Positions 26,251 through 34,658 of a DNA stretch of 36,599 nucleotides are shown in pieces. The notes beneath the pieces are model-generated. The model had not been told where the DNA came from, made no database searches, and worked only from the letters and a program-made list of their open reading frames with translations. Made by a program: the position numbers and the translations under genes. Numbering within the stretch: position 1 is the first letter of the stretch; every line of letters begins with the position of its first letter. Source of the DNA: an uncultured Sphingomonas sp. (lineage in GTDB: Bacteria > Pseudomonadota > Alphaproteobacteria > Sphingomonadales > Sphingomonadaceae); NCBI RefSeq assembly GCF_946477935.1, contig NZ_CAMLAC010000012.1, positions 1 through 36,599 of the forward strand. The letters are read 5' to 3'.

Positions 26251-26312
26251 GCGGACGTGGGTGCGTCTAGCGCGGATTGATGCCGGAGGGAATGGCGATA
26301 AAGTCCCTGCCC

Positions 26313-27059
26313 ATGGATATGGACGCTTCTTCAGCGGTGAAGGTCACGGCCCGCGACCTGGGGCACCGCGATTTCCGCTGGTTCGATTATGTGATGGCGG
26401 CGTTCGTCACCATCCTGTTGCTGTCGAACGTGATCGGGGCGGGCAAGGTCGCGACCATCACCCTGTCGCTGCTGGGGCCGTGGCCGTTCGGGGCGGGCAT
26501 CCTGTTCTTTCCGCTCAGCTACATCATCGGCGACGTACTGACCGAAGTGTACGGTTATGCGCGGGCGCGACGCGTGATCTGGGCGGGGACGGGTGCGGTG
26601 CTGTTCATGGCGCTGATGAGCTGGATCGTCGTGGCGCTGCCCCCGGCACCGAGCTGGACGAACCAGGCTGCTTACGAAACCGTGTTCGGGCAGGTGCCGC
26701 GCATCGTGCTGGCCAGCGTCTGCGCCTTCTGGGCGGGTGAGTTCGTCAACGCCTATGTCATGGCACGCATGAAGCTGTGGTCGAGCGGGCGGCATCTGTG
26801 GATGCGGACGATCGGATCGACGGTGGTCGGGCAGGGGGTGGACAGCCTGATTTTCTATCCGCTGGCGTTCTGGGGGGCGGAGGGCTGGACGACCGGGCTG
26901 GTGGTGACGGTACTGTATACGCAGTGGGTATTGAAGGTGAGTTGGGAGGTGCTGCTGACCCCGCTCACCTATCTGGTGGTCGGTTGGCTGAAGCGTGCCG
27001 AGGGCGTCGACGTGTTCGACGCGGGCACGGACTTTACGCCGTTCCGTGCCCGCGTCTGA
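26313..27059 (+). CDS. Queuosine precursor transporter (VUT family, YhhQ-like)
   Basis: A membrane protein of about 248 residues from the ATG at 26313; ATGs at 26280 and 26292 are alternatives, the latter only 1 nt from a GGAGGG. About six hydrophobic helices are visible. Family hallmarks are FDYVMAAFVTILLLSNVIGAGK near the N-terminus, PLSYIIGDVLTEVYGYARARRVIW, and in the C-terminal half STVVGQGVDSLIFYPLAFWG and VSWEVLLTPLTYLVVGWLKRAEGVD. E. coli YhhQ of this family imports 7-cyano-7-deazaguanine for tRNA queuosine synthesis; the substrate here is inferred from family. Its end is 9 bp from the end of convergent acs. Confidence 0.88.
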   Translation: MDMDASSAVKVTARDLGHRDFRWFDYVMAAFVTILLLSNVIGAGKVATITLSLLGPWPFGAGILFFPLSYIIGDVLTEVYGYARARRVIWAGTGAVLFMALMSWIVVALPPAPSWTNQAAYETVFGQVPRIVLASVCAFWAGEFVNAYVMARMKLWSSGRHLWMRTIGSTVVGQGVDSLIFYPLAFWGAEGWTTGLVVTVLYTQWVLKVSWEVLLTPLTYLVVGWLKRAEGVDVFDAGTDFTPFRARV

Positions 27060-27068
27060 GCGACCCGC

Positions 27069-28997
27069 CTACCGAACCCGTTCGGCAACCAGCGTATCGA
27101 CCACCGCCGGGTCGGCGAGCGTCGAGGTGTCGCCGAGATTGCCGACGTCGTTTTCCGCGATTTTGCGCAGGATGCGGCGCATGATCTTGCCCGAGCGGGT
27201 CTTAGGCAGGCCGGGGGCGAACTGTAGCGCGTCGGGGCTGGCGATCGGGCCGATCTCCTGCCGCACCCATTGGCGCAGTTCGGTGCGCAATTCCTCCGAA
27301 GGCTCCTCGCCCGCGTTGAGCGTCACATAGGCGTAGATGCCCTGACCCTTCACGTCGTGCGGCATGCCCACGACTGCGGCTTCCGCAACCTTGGCGTGGG
27401 CGACGAGCGCCGATTCGACCTCGGCAGTGCCCATGCGGTGGCCGGAGACGTTGATCACGTCATCCACCCGGCCGGTGATCCAGTAATAGCCGTCGGCGTC
27501 GCGGCGGCAGCCGTCGCCGGTGAAGTATTTGCCGGGATAGGTGGAGAAATAGGTCTGGAAGAAGCGGTCATGGTCGTTCCAGACGGTGCGCATCTGGCCG
27601 GGCCAGCTATCGGTGATGACCAGATTGCCCTCGGTGGCACCCTCCAACACCTTGCCCTCGGTATCGACCAGCTGCGGTTGCACGCCGGGCAGCGGCTTGG
27701 TCGCAGAGCCGGGCTTCAGGTCGGTGGCATAGGGCAGGGGGGCGATGAGCATGCCGCCGGTCTCCGTCTGCCACCAGGTATCGACCACCGGGCAGCGGCC
27801 ATCGCCGACCACGCGGTAATACCAGTCCCACGCCTCCGGATTGATCGGCTCGCCCACCGTGCCGAGCAAGCGCAACGACTGCCTGCTGTATCTCGTCACC
27901 CAGTCCTTGCCCTCGCGCATCAGTGCGCGGATCGCGGTAGGAGCGGTGTAGAGGATGTTGACACCGAGCCGGTCGATCGTTTCCCACAGCCGGCCATGGT
28001 CGGGGTAATTCGGCACGCCGTCGAACATCACCGTCGTCGCGCCGTTGGCGAGCGGGCCATAGACGACATAGCTGTGCCCGGTGACCCAGCCGATATCGGC
28101 GGTACACCAATAGACCTCGCCATCGCGATAGTCGAAGACATCGCGAAAGGTCTTGGTCACCCAGACGAGATAACCACCGGTGGTGTGGAGCACGCCCTTG
28201 GGCTTGCCCGTGGAGCCGGAGGTGTAGAGGATGAACAGTGGATCCTCGGCGTTCATCGGCTCGGGCGCGCAATCGTCCGACACGCCCTCCAGCGCATCGT
28301 GCAACCAGATGTCGCGACCCTCGGTAAAGGCCACGTCGCCGCCGGTGCGGCGGATGACGAGAATGTGGTCGACCGAGGGGCACTGCGCCAAAGCCTTGTC
28401 GACATTGGCCTTGAGCGGAATACGCTTGCCGCCGCGGCAGCCTTCGTCGGCGGTGATGACGATGCGCGAATCGCAATCCTGGATACGGTTCGCTAGGCTG
28501 TCTGGTGAAAACCCTCCGAAGACGATCGAATGGATCGCACCGATCCGGGTGCAGGCGAGCATCGCCGCCGCAGCCTCCGCCATCATGGGCAGGTAGAGCG
28601 TAACGCGGTCGCCCTTCTTGACGCCCAGGTCTTTCAGCACATTGGCGAAGCGGCAGACATCGCGGTGCAATTCGCGGTAGGTGATCGACCGGGTTTCGCC
28701 GGGTTCGTCGCCTTCCCAGATGATCGCGACCTGATCGCCGCGGGTGGCGAGATGACGGTCGATGCAGTTGACCGAGACGTTCAGTTCGCCATCGGCGAAC
28801 CAGCGGATACGGAAATCGGCCTCGTCGAACGAGGTGTCCTGAACCTGCTGGAAGGGCGTGATCCAGTCGATCGCCTGTGCTTCTTCGCGCCAGTAGGCGT
28901 CGCTGTCCTCGACCGAGGCGTGATATTGGCGTTCATAGTCTGCCCGGTCGATGCTGCCCTCGACGCCGGCTGGTGCGGCATGGATGGTTTCGGTCAT
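27069..28997 (-). CDS. acs: Acetyl-coenzyme A synthetase (AMP-forming)
   Basis: A 642-residue enzyme that activates acetate with ATP and CoA via acetyl-AMP. The adenylate-forming signatures are [11 protein letters not shown] (258-268), WWQTETGG (408-415) and the C-terminal hinge/catalytic region [11 protein letters not shown]. Lys604 of the latter is the residue acetylated in regulation of bacterial Acs. The N-terminal ACAS domain begins [20 protein letters not shown]. Length matches the family (about 650). The ATG at 28997 has an AAGGAGAGG ribosome-binding site. It is divergent from an MHS transporter (173-bp shared upstream region), which may supply a carboxylate substrate. Confidence 0.98.
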   Translation of the reverse strand: MTETIHAAPAGVEGSIDRADYERQYHASVEDSDAYWREEAQAIDWITPFQQVQDTSFDEADFRIRWFADGELNVSVNCIDRHLATRGDQVAIIWEGDEPGETRSITYRELHRDVCRFANVLKDLGVKKGDRVTLYLPMMAEAAAAMLACTRIGAIHSIVFGGFSPDSLANRIQDCDSRIVITADEGCRGGKRIPLKANVDKALAQCPSVDHILVIRRTGGDVAFTEGRDIWLHDALEGVSDDCAPEPMNAEDPLFILYTSGSTGKPKGVLHTTGGYLVWVTKTFRDVFDYRDGEVYWCTADIGWVTGHSYVVYGPLANGATTVMFDGVPNYPDHGRLWETIDRLGVNILYTAPTAIRALMREGKDWVTRYSRQSLRLLGTVGEPINPEAWDWYYRVVGDGRCPVVDTWWQTETGGMLIAPLPYATDLKPGSATKPLPGVQPQLVDTEGKVLEGATEGNLVITDSWPGQMRTVWNDHDRFFQTYFSTYPGKYFTGDGCRRDADGYYWITGRVDDVINVSGHRMGTAEVESALVAHAKVAEAAVVGMPHDVKGQGIYAYVTLNAGEEPSEELRTELRQWVRQEIGPIASPDALQFAPGLPKTRSGKIMRRILRKIAENDVGNLGDTSTLADPAVVDTLVAERVR

Positions 28998-29170
28998 GGC
29001 CTCTCCTTGTTGTTCTATCCCTCGGGCGAGGTGGCTTTCCGGTCAAGCGGGTGTGCGGGCGACCATCGTGGCACTTCCTCTATCGACCGTGCCGGCCGAC
29101 GCTGTCATCCTTACGCACCGAGGATCGCGCCGTTCCAATAGGGCCGCCCGGAGACAGGAAGAGGATGCAC

Positions 29171-30826
29171 ATGGCGACCACCTATGGCGCGGAACGAGAG
29201 GGCACTTCGCAGAACGAGAAGCTGGTGATCGGCGCATCGTCGCTTGGCACCGTGTTCGAATGGTACGATTTCTATCTCTACGGACTGCTGGCGACGCACA
29301 TCTCCAGGCAGTTCTTCTCCGGCGTGAACGAGACGACGGGGTTCATCCTGGCGCTGGGGGCGTTCGCGGCCGGGTTCGCGGTGCGGCCGTTCGGGGCGCT
29401 GGTGTTCGGGCGGATCGGCGATCTGGTCGGCCGCAAGAACACGTTTCTGGTGACGATGGGGATCATGGGGCTGTCCACCTTCGCGGTGGGGTTGCTGCCT
29501 TCCTATGCGACGATCGGGATCGCGGCGCCGATCATCCTGGTTGGCCTGAGACTGTTGCAGGGACTGGCGCTGGGCGGCGAATATGGCGGGGCGGCAACCT
29601 ATGTCGCCGAGCATGCGCCGGATGGCAGGCGCGGGCTCTATACCAGCTTCATCCAGACGACGGCGACGTTGGGCTTGTTCGCCGCGCTGCTGGTGGTGAT
29701 CGGGTTCCGCACCATGCTGGGCGAAGACGCGTTCGGCAGCTTTGGCTGGCGCCTGCCGTTCCTGGTCTCGATCATCCTGCTGGGCGTGTCGATGTGGATC
29801 CGGCTGCAACTGTCGGAAAGCCCCGTCTTTCTGAAGATGAAGGAGGAGGGCACGACGTCGAAAGCGCCGCTGACCGAGGCGTTCGGGCGGTGGGGCAATC
29901 TGAAGGTCGTGCTGATCGCGCTGTTCGGGGCGGCGATGGGGCAGGCGGTGGTGTGGTACACCGGGCAATTCTACGCGCTGTTCTTCCTGGAAAAGATGCT
30001 GAAGGTGGATGGCGGCACCGCCAATGTGTTGATGGCGGTGGCACTGGCGCTGGGCACGCCCTTCTTCGTGATCTTCGGCTGGCTGTCGGATCGGATCGGG
30101 CGCAAGCCGATCATCATGGCGGGCTGCGCGCTGGCGGCGCTGACCTATTTCCCGCTGTTCGGCGCGCTGACGCAGGCGGCCAATCCGGCCCTGGCGCGAG
30201 CGCAGGCGGCGGCGCCGGTCAGCGTGGTGGCGCATGATGGGGACTGCTCGTTCCAGTTCGATCCGGTGGGGCGGAACAGCTTCGATGCGCGGAGTTGCGA
30301 CATCGCCAAATCGTATCTGGCGAAGAACGGGATCAGCTATGCCAATGTCGAGGCACCGGCAGGCGCTGTGGCGGAGGTGCGGGTCGGCGGGCGGCGGTTG
30401 GTGGCGCCCGATCCGGCGCGGGTGACGGGGGAGGCGCGGAAGGCCGCGGTGGCCGACTATCAGGGTGCGTTGAAGGGGGCTTTGGCGGAGGCTGGTTATC
30501 CGGCCAAGGCAGAGGGCATGAACACGGTCGCGGTTGTCGCGATCCTGTGGTTCATGGTGCTGCTGGTGACCATGGTCTACGGGCCGATTGCGGCGCTGCT
30601 GGTCGAGCTGTTTCCGACGCGGATCCGGTACACGTCGATGTCGCTGCCCTATCATATCGGCAACGGGTGGTTCGGCGGGTTCCTGCCGACGACCGCGTTC
30701 GCGATGGTCGCGGCGACCGGGGAAATCTATTACGGGCTCTGGTATCCGGTGGTGCTGGCGAGCGTGACGCTGGTGCTGGGGCTGCTGTTCCTGCCCGAGA
30801 CGTTTCGGCGGGATATTGCCGAATAG
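29171..30826 (+). CDS. MFS transporter, MHS (metabolite:H+ symporter) type, with large insertion
   Basis: A 551-residue transporter from the ATG at 29171, preceded by AGGAAGAGG. The MHS pattern is clear: SSLGTVFEWYDFYLYGLL (24-41), RPFGALVFGRIGDLVGRKN (72-90), LRLLQGLALGGEYGGAATYVAEH (126-148), then GWLSDRIGRKPIIMAGC (303-319) and LFPTRIRYTSMSLPYHIGNG (480-499). Normal MHS members have about 430-450 residues. Here roughly residues 336-448 form a non-hydrophobic insertion with two cysteines (359, 376), placed on the periplasmic side by helix counting. Candidate substrates are carboxylates or compatible solutes; the divergent acs gene hints at acetate or a related acid, but this is inference. 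Confidence 0.9.
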   Translation: MATTYGAEREGTSQNEKLVIGASSLGTVFEWYDFYLYGLLATHISRQFFSGVNETTGFILALGAFAAGFAVRPFGALVFGRIGDLVGRKNTFLVTMGIMGLSTFAVGLLPSYATIGIAAPIILVGLRLLQGLALGGEYGGAATYVAEHAPDGRRGLYTSFIQTTATLGLFAALLVVIGFRTMLGEDAFGSFGWRLPFLVSIILLGVSMWIRLQLSESPVFLKMKEEGTTSKAPLTEAFGRWGNLKVVLIALFGAAMGQAVVWYTGQFYALFFLEKMLKVDGGTANVLMAVALALGTPFFVIFGWLSDRIGRKPIIMAGCALAALTYFPLFGALTQAANPALARAQAAAPVSVVAHDGDCSFQFDPVGRNSFDARSCDIAKSYLAKNGISYANVEAPAGAVAEVRVGGRRLVAPDPARVTGEARKAAVADYQGALKGALAEAGYPAKAEGMNTVAVVAILWFMVLLVTMVYGPIAALLVELFPTRIRYTSMSLPYHIGNGWFGGFLPTTAFAMVAATGEIYYGLWYPVVLASVTLVLGLLFLPETFRRDIAE

Positions 30827-30867
30827 CAATAACTTAGGGGGGCGCTGCTGGCGGCCCCTCACCCCAG

Positions 30868-30890
30868 CCCTCTCCCCGGAGGGGAGAGGG
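30868..30890. repeat. REP-like G/C-rich palindrome
   Basis: CCCTCTCCCC (30868-30877), GGA, GGGGAGAGGG (30881-30890): a perfect 10-bp stem with a 3-base loop between the transporter and purQ 3' ends, preceded by CCCCTCACCCCAG. Sequences of this kind recur in intergenic regions of many proteobacterial genomes. It could stabilise mRNA ends of both convergent genes. Confidence 0.6.
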
Positions 30891-30899
30891 AGTCAGAGG

Positions 30900-31568
30900 T
30901 TAGGCGCCTACCGTTTCCAGCACCGCTTCGAACAGGCGGCGGCCGTCGGTGCCGCCATGGGCGGATTCGATACGGCGTTCGGGGTGGGGCATCATGCCCA
31001 GCACATTGCCCTGCGCGTTGAGCAGGCCGGCGATGTTGCGCGCGGAGCCGTTGACCGGCTCGGCGTAGCGGAAGGCGACCTGGCCTTCACCTTCCAGCCG
31101 GTCGAGCGTGTCGGTGTCAGCGAAGTAATTGCCGTCATGATGCGCGACGGGAACGGTGAGCGTCTCGCCGGCAGCGTAGAGGCGGGTGAAGGCGCTGTCG
31201 GCGTTCGCCACCTCCAGCTTCACGTCGCGGCAGACGAAGTTGAGCGACCCGTTGCGCATCAGCGCGCCGGGCAGCAGCCCCGCCTCGGTCAGTACCTGGA
31301 AGCCGTTGCAGACGCCGAAGACCTTCAGCCCCTTGTCCGCCTGTTCCACGACCGAGCGCATGATCGGCGAGCGCGCGGCGATCGCCCCGGAGCGGAGATA
31401 GTCGCCATAGGAGAAGCCGCCGGGGACGGCGACGAAATCGAGGCCGTCCGGCAATTCGCTGTCGCCGTGCCACACCATGGCGGGCTTCACGCCGGTCACC
31501 TGTTCCAGCGCCACCGCCACGTCGCGGTCGCAGTTCGAGCCGGGGAAGACGATGACCGCGGTCTTCAT
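30900..31568 (-). CDS. purQ: Phosphoribosylformylglycinamidine synthase, glutaminase subunit
   Basis: A 222-residue class I glutamine amidotransferase beginning [20 protein letters not shown]. The nucleophile is Cys87 in [12 protein letters not shown], with His195 and Glu197 in MMPHPERR. It supplies ammonia to PurL for the fourth step of purine synthesis (FGAR to FGAM) together with PurS. The start ATG overlaps the purS stop by one base. purL itself is not downstream; the gene end faces the MFS transporter. Confidence 0.98.
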   Translation of the reverse strand: MKTAVIVFPGSNCDRDVAVALEQVTGVKPAMVWHGDSELPDGLDFVAVPGGFSYGDYLRSGAIAARSPIMRSVVEQADKGLKVFGVCNGFQVLTEAGLLPGALMRNGSLNFVCRDVKLEVANADSAFTRLYAAGETLTVPVAHHDGNYFADTDTLDRLEGEGQVAFRYAEPVNGSARNIAGLLNAQGNVLGMMPHPERRIESAHGGTDGRRLFEAVLETVGA

Positions 31569-31798
31569 CAGGCGCGCTCCACCCGGTAATTCTCGATCAC
31601 CGTGTTGGCGAGCAGCTTGCGGCACATCTCGTCCACCTGCGCATCGCTGGTGTCGTCGGCGACCTGCATTTCGATCAGCTTGCCGGCGCGCACGTCCTCG
31701 ACGCCGCCGAAGCCCAGACCTTCAAGGGCGTGGTGGATCGCCTTGCCCTGCGGGTCGAGCACGCCGGGCTTCAGGGTCACGAAAATACGCAGCTTCAT
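31568..31798 (-). CDS. purS: Phosphoribosylformylglycinamidine synthase subunit PurS
   Basis: A 76-residue protein beginning [20 protein letters not shown]. The conserved [27 protein letters not shown] and [17 protein letters not shown] match PurS, the small dimeric subunit that bridges PurL and PurQ in the three-part FGAM synthetase. The ATG at 31798 overlaps the purC stop by one base (TGATG). A GTG directly before it is a less likely start. Confidence 0.97.
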   Translation of the reverse strand: MKLRIFVTLKPGVLDPQGKAIHHALEGLGFGGVEDVRAGKLIEMQVADDTSDAQVDEMCRKLLANTVIENYRVERA

Positions 31799-32577
31799 CA
31801 CTTACCCCGGCTCTTGCGGTGTTCTTCCAGGTCGAGGACCGAATTGTCGCCGCCATCGGGCAGCAGGCCAAGACGACGTGCAACCTCCTGATACGCTTCA
31901 ACTTCTCCGCCCAGGTCGCGGCGGAACCGGTCCTTGTCCAGCTTTTCGCCCGAGGTCATGTCCCACAGGCGGCAGCCGTCCGGGCTGATCTCGTCCGCCA
32001 GGATGATGCGGCCGAAATCATTGTCCCAGATGCGGCCGAATTCGAGCTTGAAGTCGACCAGGCGGATGCCGACGCCGGCGAACAGGCCGCACAGGAAGTC
32101 GTTCACGCGGATCGCCAGGTCGGCGATGTCGTGCATTTCCTCCTGGCTGGCCCAGCCAAAGGCGGCGATATGCTCGTCGGAGATCATCGGATCGCCGAGT
32201 GCATCGTCCTTGTAATAATATTCGATGATCGTGCGGGGCAGCTTGGTGCCCTCCTCGATCCCGAGCCGCTTGGAGAGCGAGCCGGCGGCGACGTTGCGCA
32301 CCACGACCTCGATCGGCACGATCTCCACCTGGCGGATCAACTGCTCGCGCATGTTGAGGCGGCGGATGAAGTGGGTGGGCACACCGATATGATCGAGCAG
32401 CGTGAAGACATGCTCGGAAATACGGTTGTTCAGGACGCCCTTGCCGTTGATCGTCCCCTTCTTCTGCGCGTTGAAGGCGGTGGCGTCGTCCTTGAAATAC
32501 TGGATCAGCGTGCCGGGCTCGGGACCCTCGTACAGGATCTTGGCCTTGCCCTCGTAGATCTGGCGGCGGCGAGCCAT
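31798..32577 (-). CDS. purC: Phosphoribosylaminoimidazole-succinocarboxamide synthase (SAICAR synthetase)
   Basis: A 259-residue enzyme that joins CAIR and aspartate with ATP to give SAICAR. Family features are [18 protein letters not shown] (1-18), [58 protein letters not shown] and [15 protein letters not shown]. The ATG at 32577 follows AGGGGACC. It is first of purC-purS-purQ, with promoter at 32645-32673 and a leader of about 60 nt. No purine riboswitch or PurR-like site was recognised. Confidence 0.98.
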   Translation of the reverse strand: MARRRQIYEGKAKILYEGPEPGTLIQYFKDDATAFNAQKKGTINGKGVLNNRISEHVFTLLDHIGVPTHFIRRLNMREQLIRQVEIVPIEVVVRNVAAGSLSKRLGIEEGTKLPRTIIEYYYKDDALGDPMISDEHIAAFGWASQEEMHDIADLAIRVNDFLCGLFAGVGIRLVDFKLEFGRIWDNDFGRIILADEISPDGCRLWDMTSGEKLDKDRFRRDLGGEVEAYQEVARRLGLLPDGGDNSVLDLEEHRKSRGK

Positions 32578-32644
32578 GTGGCGGTCCCCTGAAAATGAGC
32601 GGCCCCGGCGCGCGTGGGTGCGAGGCCGGGGCGGAATGCGCGCG

Positions 32645-32673
32645 CCTATAAAGGAAGGGGGCGGGACGCGCAA
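32645..32673 (-). promoter_or_regulatory. Promoter of purC-purS-purQ
   Basis: On the minus strand, TTGCGC (32673-32668), 17-bp spacer, TATAGG (32650-32645), then CGCGCG. The -10/discriminator TATAGGCGC is identical to those of the str and S10 promoters. Confidence 0.7.
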
Positions 32674-32747
32674 TCGGCTGACGGCGGCTGGATGGCCGAA
32701 GGTGATTCGCGTGGGTTCGACGGCGCGTTCTGCGGGGTGGACGCTGG

Positions 32748-32782
32748 AAGTGGACACTACACCCCCACGTCCGTGTCCACTT
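32748..32782. repeat. 10-bp inverted repeat between purC and tonB-like gene
   Basis: AAGTGGACAC (32748-32757) and GTGTCCACTT (32773-32782), spacer of 15 bp, followed by ACC and six T residues (32786-32791). It lies in the gene-free stretch 32578-32928. It may be a terminator for leftward or rightward noise transcripts or an operator. Confidence 0.5.
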
Positions 32783-32928
32783 ACCTTTTTTGCAATCGTC
32801 GCTGGTGCCGGGTCGAGCGGTCGGGGCGGCGGGATGCGCATGGCTTTTCCATAGCAGGAGGCCAATGTGTAGGACAGCGCCGACCGCTCTAGCGATCGGC
32901 GTCGCGACGCCCCAGATCAGCGAGCGTG

Positions 32929-33687
32929 ATGACGCAGGGCGAGCGATGGACGGCGCGGGTGCGCGCGGGCGTGCCGACGGTGCTGGTCGTGGGGCTGCTC
33001 GGCGCGGCGCTGGTTCATGGGCTGGACGTGCGGATTGCTGCCCCTGCAGAGGACGAGGGGCTGTCCGTGTTCAGCGTGGCGCCGCCGCCCCCGCCGCCGG
33101 TGCGCGTGGTGCCCGAGCGGATTCCGTCGCAGCGGGCGGCAGGGCGCGCCTCGCCGCGGAACCTGCGTTCAAAGGCGACCGAGGTGGCGGCGCCGGTGCC
33201 GATCATCGTCCTGCCGGTTATACCCCCGATCGTCACGGCGCCGGTCCCGCGGGCGGGCAACGATCCCACTGCGGGTGCCTCCGACCGGCCGGGGCCGGGG
33301 ACCGGCGCGGGAGGGCTTGGCGACGGCGACGGCGCAGGGGGCGATGGTGACGGTGATGGCGACGGATATGCGCTGGAAACGCCCCCACGGCGGATTGCCG
33401 GGCGCATCCGCGATTCGGATTATCCGGAGGCCGCGGCCGATGCCGGGGCGGGCGGGACAGTGTCGGTGCGCTATTATGTGGAGACCAATGGCCGCGCCAC
33501 GCATTGCTCGGTCACCCGGTCGAGCGGCAATGCCGAACTGGACGACGTGACCTGTCGATTGATCGAGAAGCGCTTCCGCTACGATCCGTCGCGCGATGCC
33601 GATGGCCGGCCGGTACGCTCGATCATCGTGGTCGATCATGACTGGCAGTTCGAGCGGGAGCCGGCTCAGCCGTCCGACAGGCGGTAA
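32929..33687 (+). CDS. TonB-like energy transducer
   Basis: A 252-residue protein from the ATG at 32929 (a GTG lies one codon upstream). It has a single N-terminal membrane helix (about 14-32, GVPTVLVVGLLGAALVHGL) and a proline-rich stretch (APPPPPPVRVVPERIP). A Val/Pro segment and a Gly/Asp repeat tract follow at about 127-147 (GDGDGAGGDGDGDGDG). The C-terminal TonB domain (about 160-242) has DYPEAAADAGAGGTVSVRYYVETNGRATHC and ELDDVTCRLIEKRFRYDP. Cys193 and Cys209 may pair. TonB links the proton-driven ExbBD motor to outer-membrane receptors; sphingomonads often carry several. No exbBD is adjacent. The end overlaps the convergent lipoprotein gene by 22 bp. Confidence 0.85.
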   Translation: MTQGERWTARVRAGVPTVLVVGLLGAALVHGLDVRIAAPAEDEGLSVFSVAPPPPPPVRVVPERIPSQRAAGRASPRNLRSKATEVAAPVPIIVLPVIPPIVTAPVPRAGNDPTAGASDRPGPGTGAGGLGDGDGAGGDGDGDGDGYALETPPRRIAGRIRDSDYPEAAADAGAGGTVSVRYYVETNGRATHCSVTRSSGNAELDDVTCRLIEKRFRYDPSRDADGRPVRSIIVVDHDWQFEREPAQPSDRR

Positions 33688-34487
33688 AGGGCGGGGCGGG
33701 CGAAGCGCCGCCACAACCACCAGAGCAGCAGGACGAGCAGCGCAGGTGGCCCGGCAAGCCCCAGCAGGCCGAGTGCGACGGTGATCGTCAGGATCACCGA
33801 GTCCCACGCCAACCCGGCAGCGCTGGTGAACGGGGCGCTGGTATCGAAGGTGCCGATGCCGGCACCGGATTCATAGGTGAAGGTCATCGGCGTGGCGGCA
33901 AGGCTGTCGCGCCGGGCGGCGACTGCGGCATCCGCGGCGGCGCGGCTGCGCTGCAATTCGGCTTGACGCATCTGAAGATCGATACGGTCGTCCGCTTCTG
34001 CGTCTCTGCGGGCGAGATCGGTTTCCACCTGCTTCATCGCTGCGGCGTCGGAACGGCGCTGCGCGGTGAGCGCGGCGATATCGCTGCCCGCATCGGTGCC
34101 GGTGATCTCCGCATCGACCAGCGCGCCGCCCGCGGAGCGGACCTGCCCGTCCGCGGACTTGCCGAAGCGGCGGGCGATATCGGGGGCGAGCCGGAAGGAC
34201 AGCATCCCCTCGATCCGTTTTTCGCCCAGGACGCGATATTGCATGCCGGTGATGCGGCAGCGTGTGACACCCAGACGCTCACAGGCCTGGGCATGCGCTT
34301 CCTGCGCAGCGGCGACCTGATCGAACGGCAGGCGAAAGGCATAACGATAGGCGAAAGCGACACCCAGGGCTGCGCTCAGCGCGACATTGGGCGGCTGTTG
34401 TGGGGCGGAGGCGGTTTCCTCGGGCGCCTTGCTGCATCCCGCAAGCATCGCCGCCAGGATCATCGAGCCCGCCACCTGCCTCAGCAT
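33666..34487 (-). CDS. DUF4349-like lipoprotein with C-terminal membrane helix
   Basis: A 273-residue protein from the ATG at 34487, with a GGGAGAG ribosome-binding site. The signal peptide ends in a lipobox (AAMLAGC, Cys18). The middle contains a duplicated-strand domain, then a long charged helical region likely to coil (about 150-200, AALTAQRRSDAAAMKQVETDLARRDAE). A Thr-Phe-Thr-Tyr strand region follows, and a C-terminal hydrophobic helix of about 25 residues ends in a basic tail (LLWWLWRRFARP). This layout matches DUF4349-type proteins of unknown function. The call is by architecture. It is convergent with the TonB-like gene. Confidence 0.75.
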   Translation of the reverse strand: MLRQVAGSMILAAMLAGCSKAPEETASAPQQPPNVALSAALGVAFAYRYAFRLPFDQVAAAQEAHAQACERLGVTRCRITGMQYRVLGEKRIEGMLSFRLAPDIARRFGKSADGQVRSAGGALVDAEITGTDAGSDIAALTAQRRSDAAAMKQVETDLARRDAEADDRIDLQMRQAELQRSRAAADAAVAARRDSLAATPMTFTYESGAGIGTFDTSAPFTSAAGLAWDSVILTITVALGLLGLAGPPALLVLLLWWLWRRFARPALYRLSDG

Positions 34488-34658
34488 CACCGTCTCTCCC
34501 ACCGCGATGCAATCACCATCATCTCGATGGGATTTGCGGTCAAGAGGTTCTTGCAAGAGACGAGACGAAAGACCTTTCTTGGGCGAGATCGGATGTACTC
34601 TTTATGTTCCTTACGATTGCGTCTGGCGCGCGTTTCCTGCTAGGCTCCCGGTCGAACC

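Noticed and set aside
26250..26312. tRNA-Arg promoter on the minus strand
   Set aside because: TAGACG is near the right place but no TTG-type -35 is found at 16-18 bp; left uncalled.
29111..30862. 583-codon minus-strand frame opposite the MFS transporter
   Set aside because: Extreme Arg/Gln/His content and no start signal; the transporter is the real gene.
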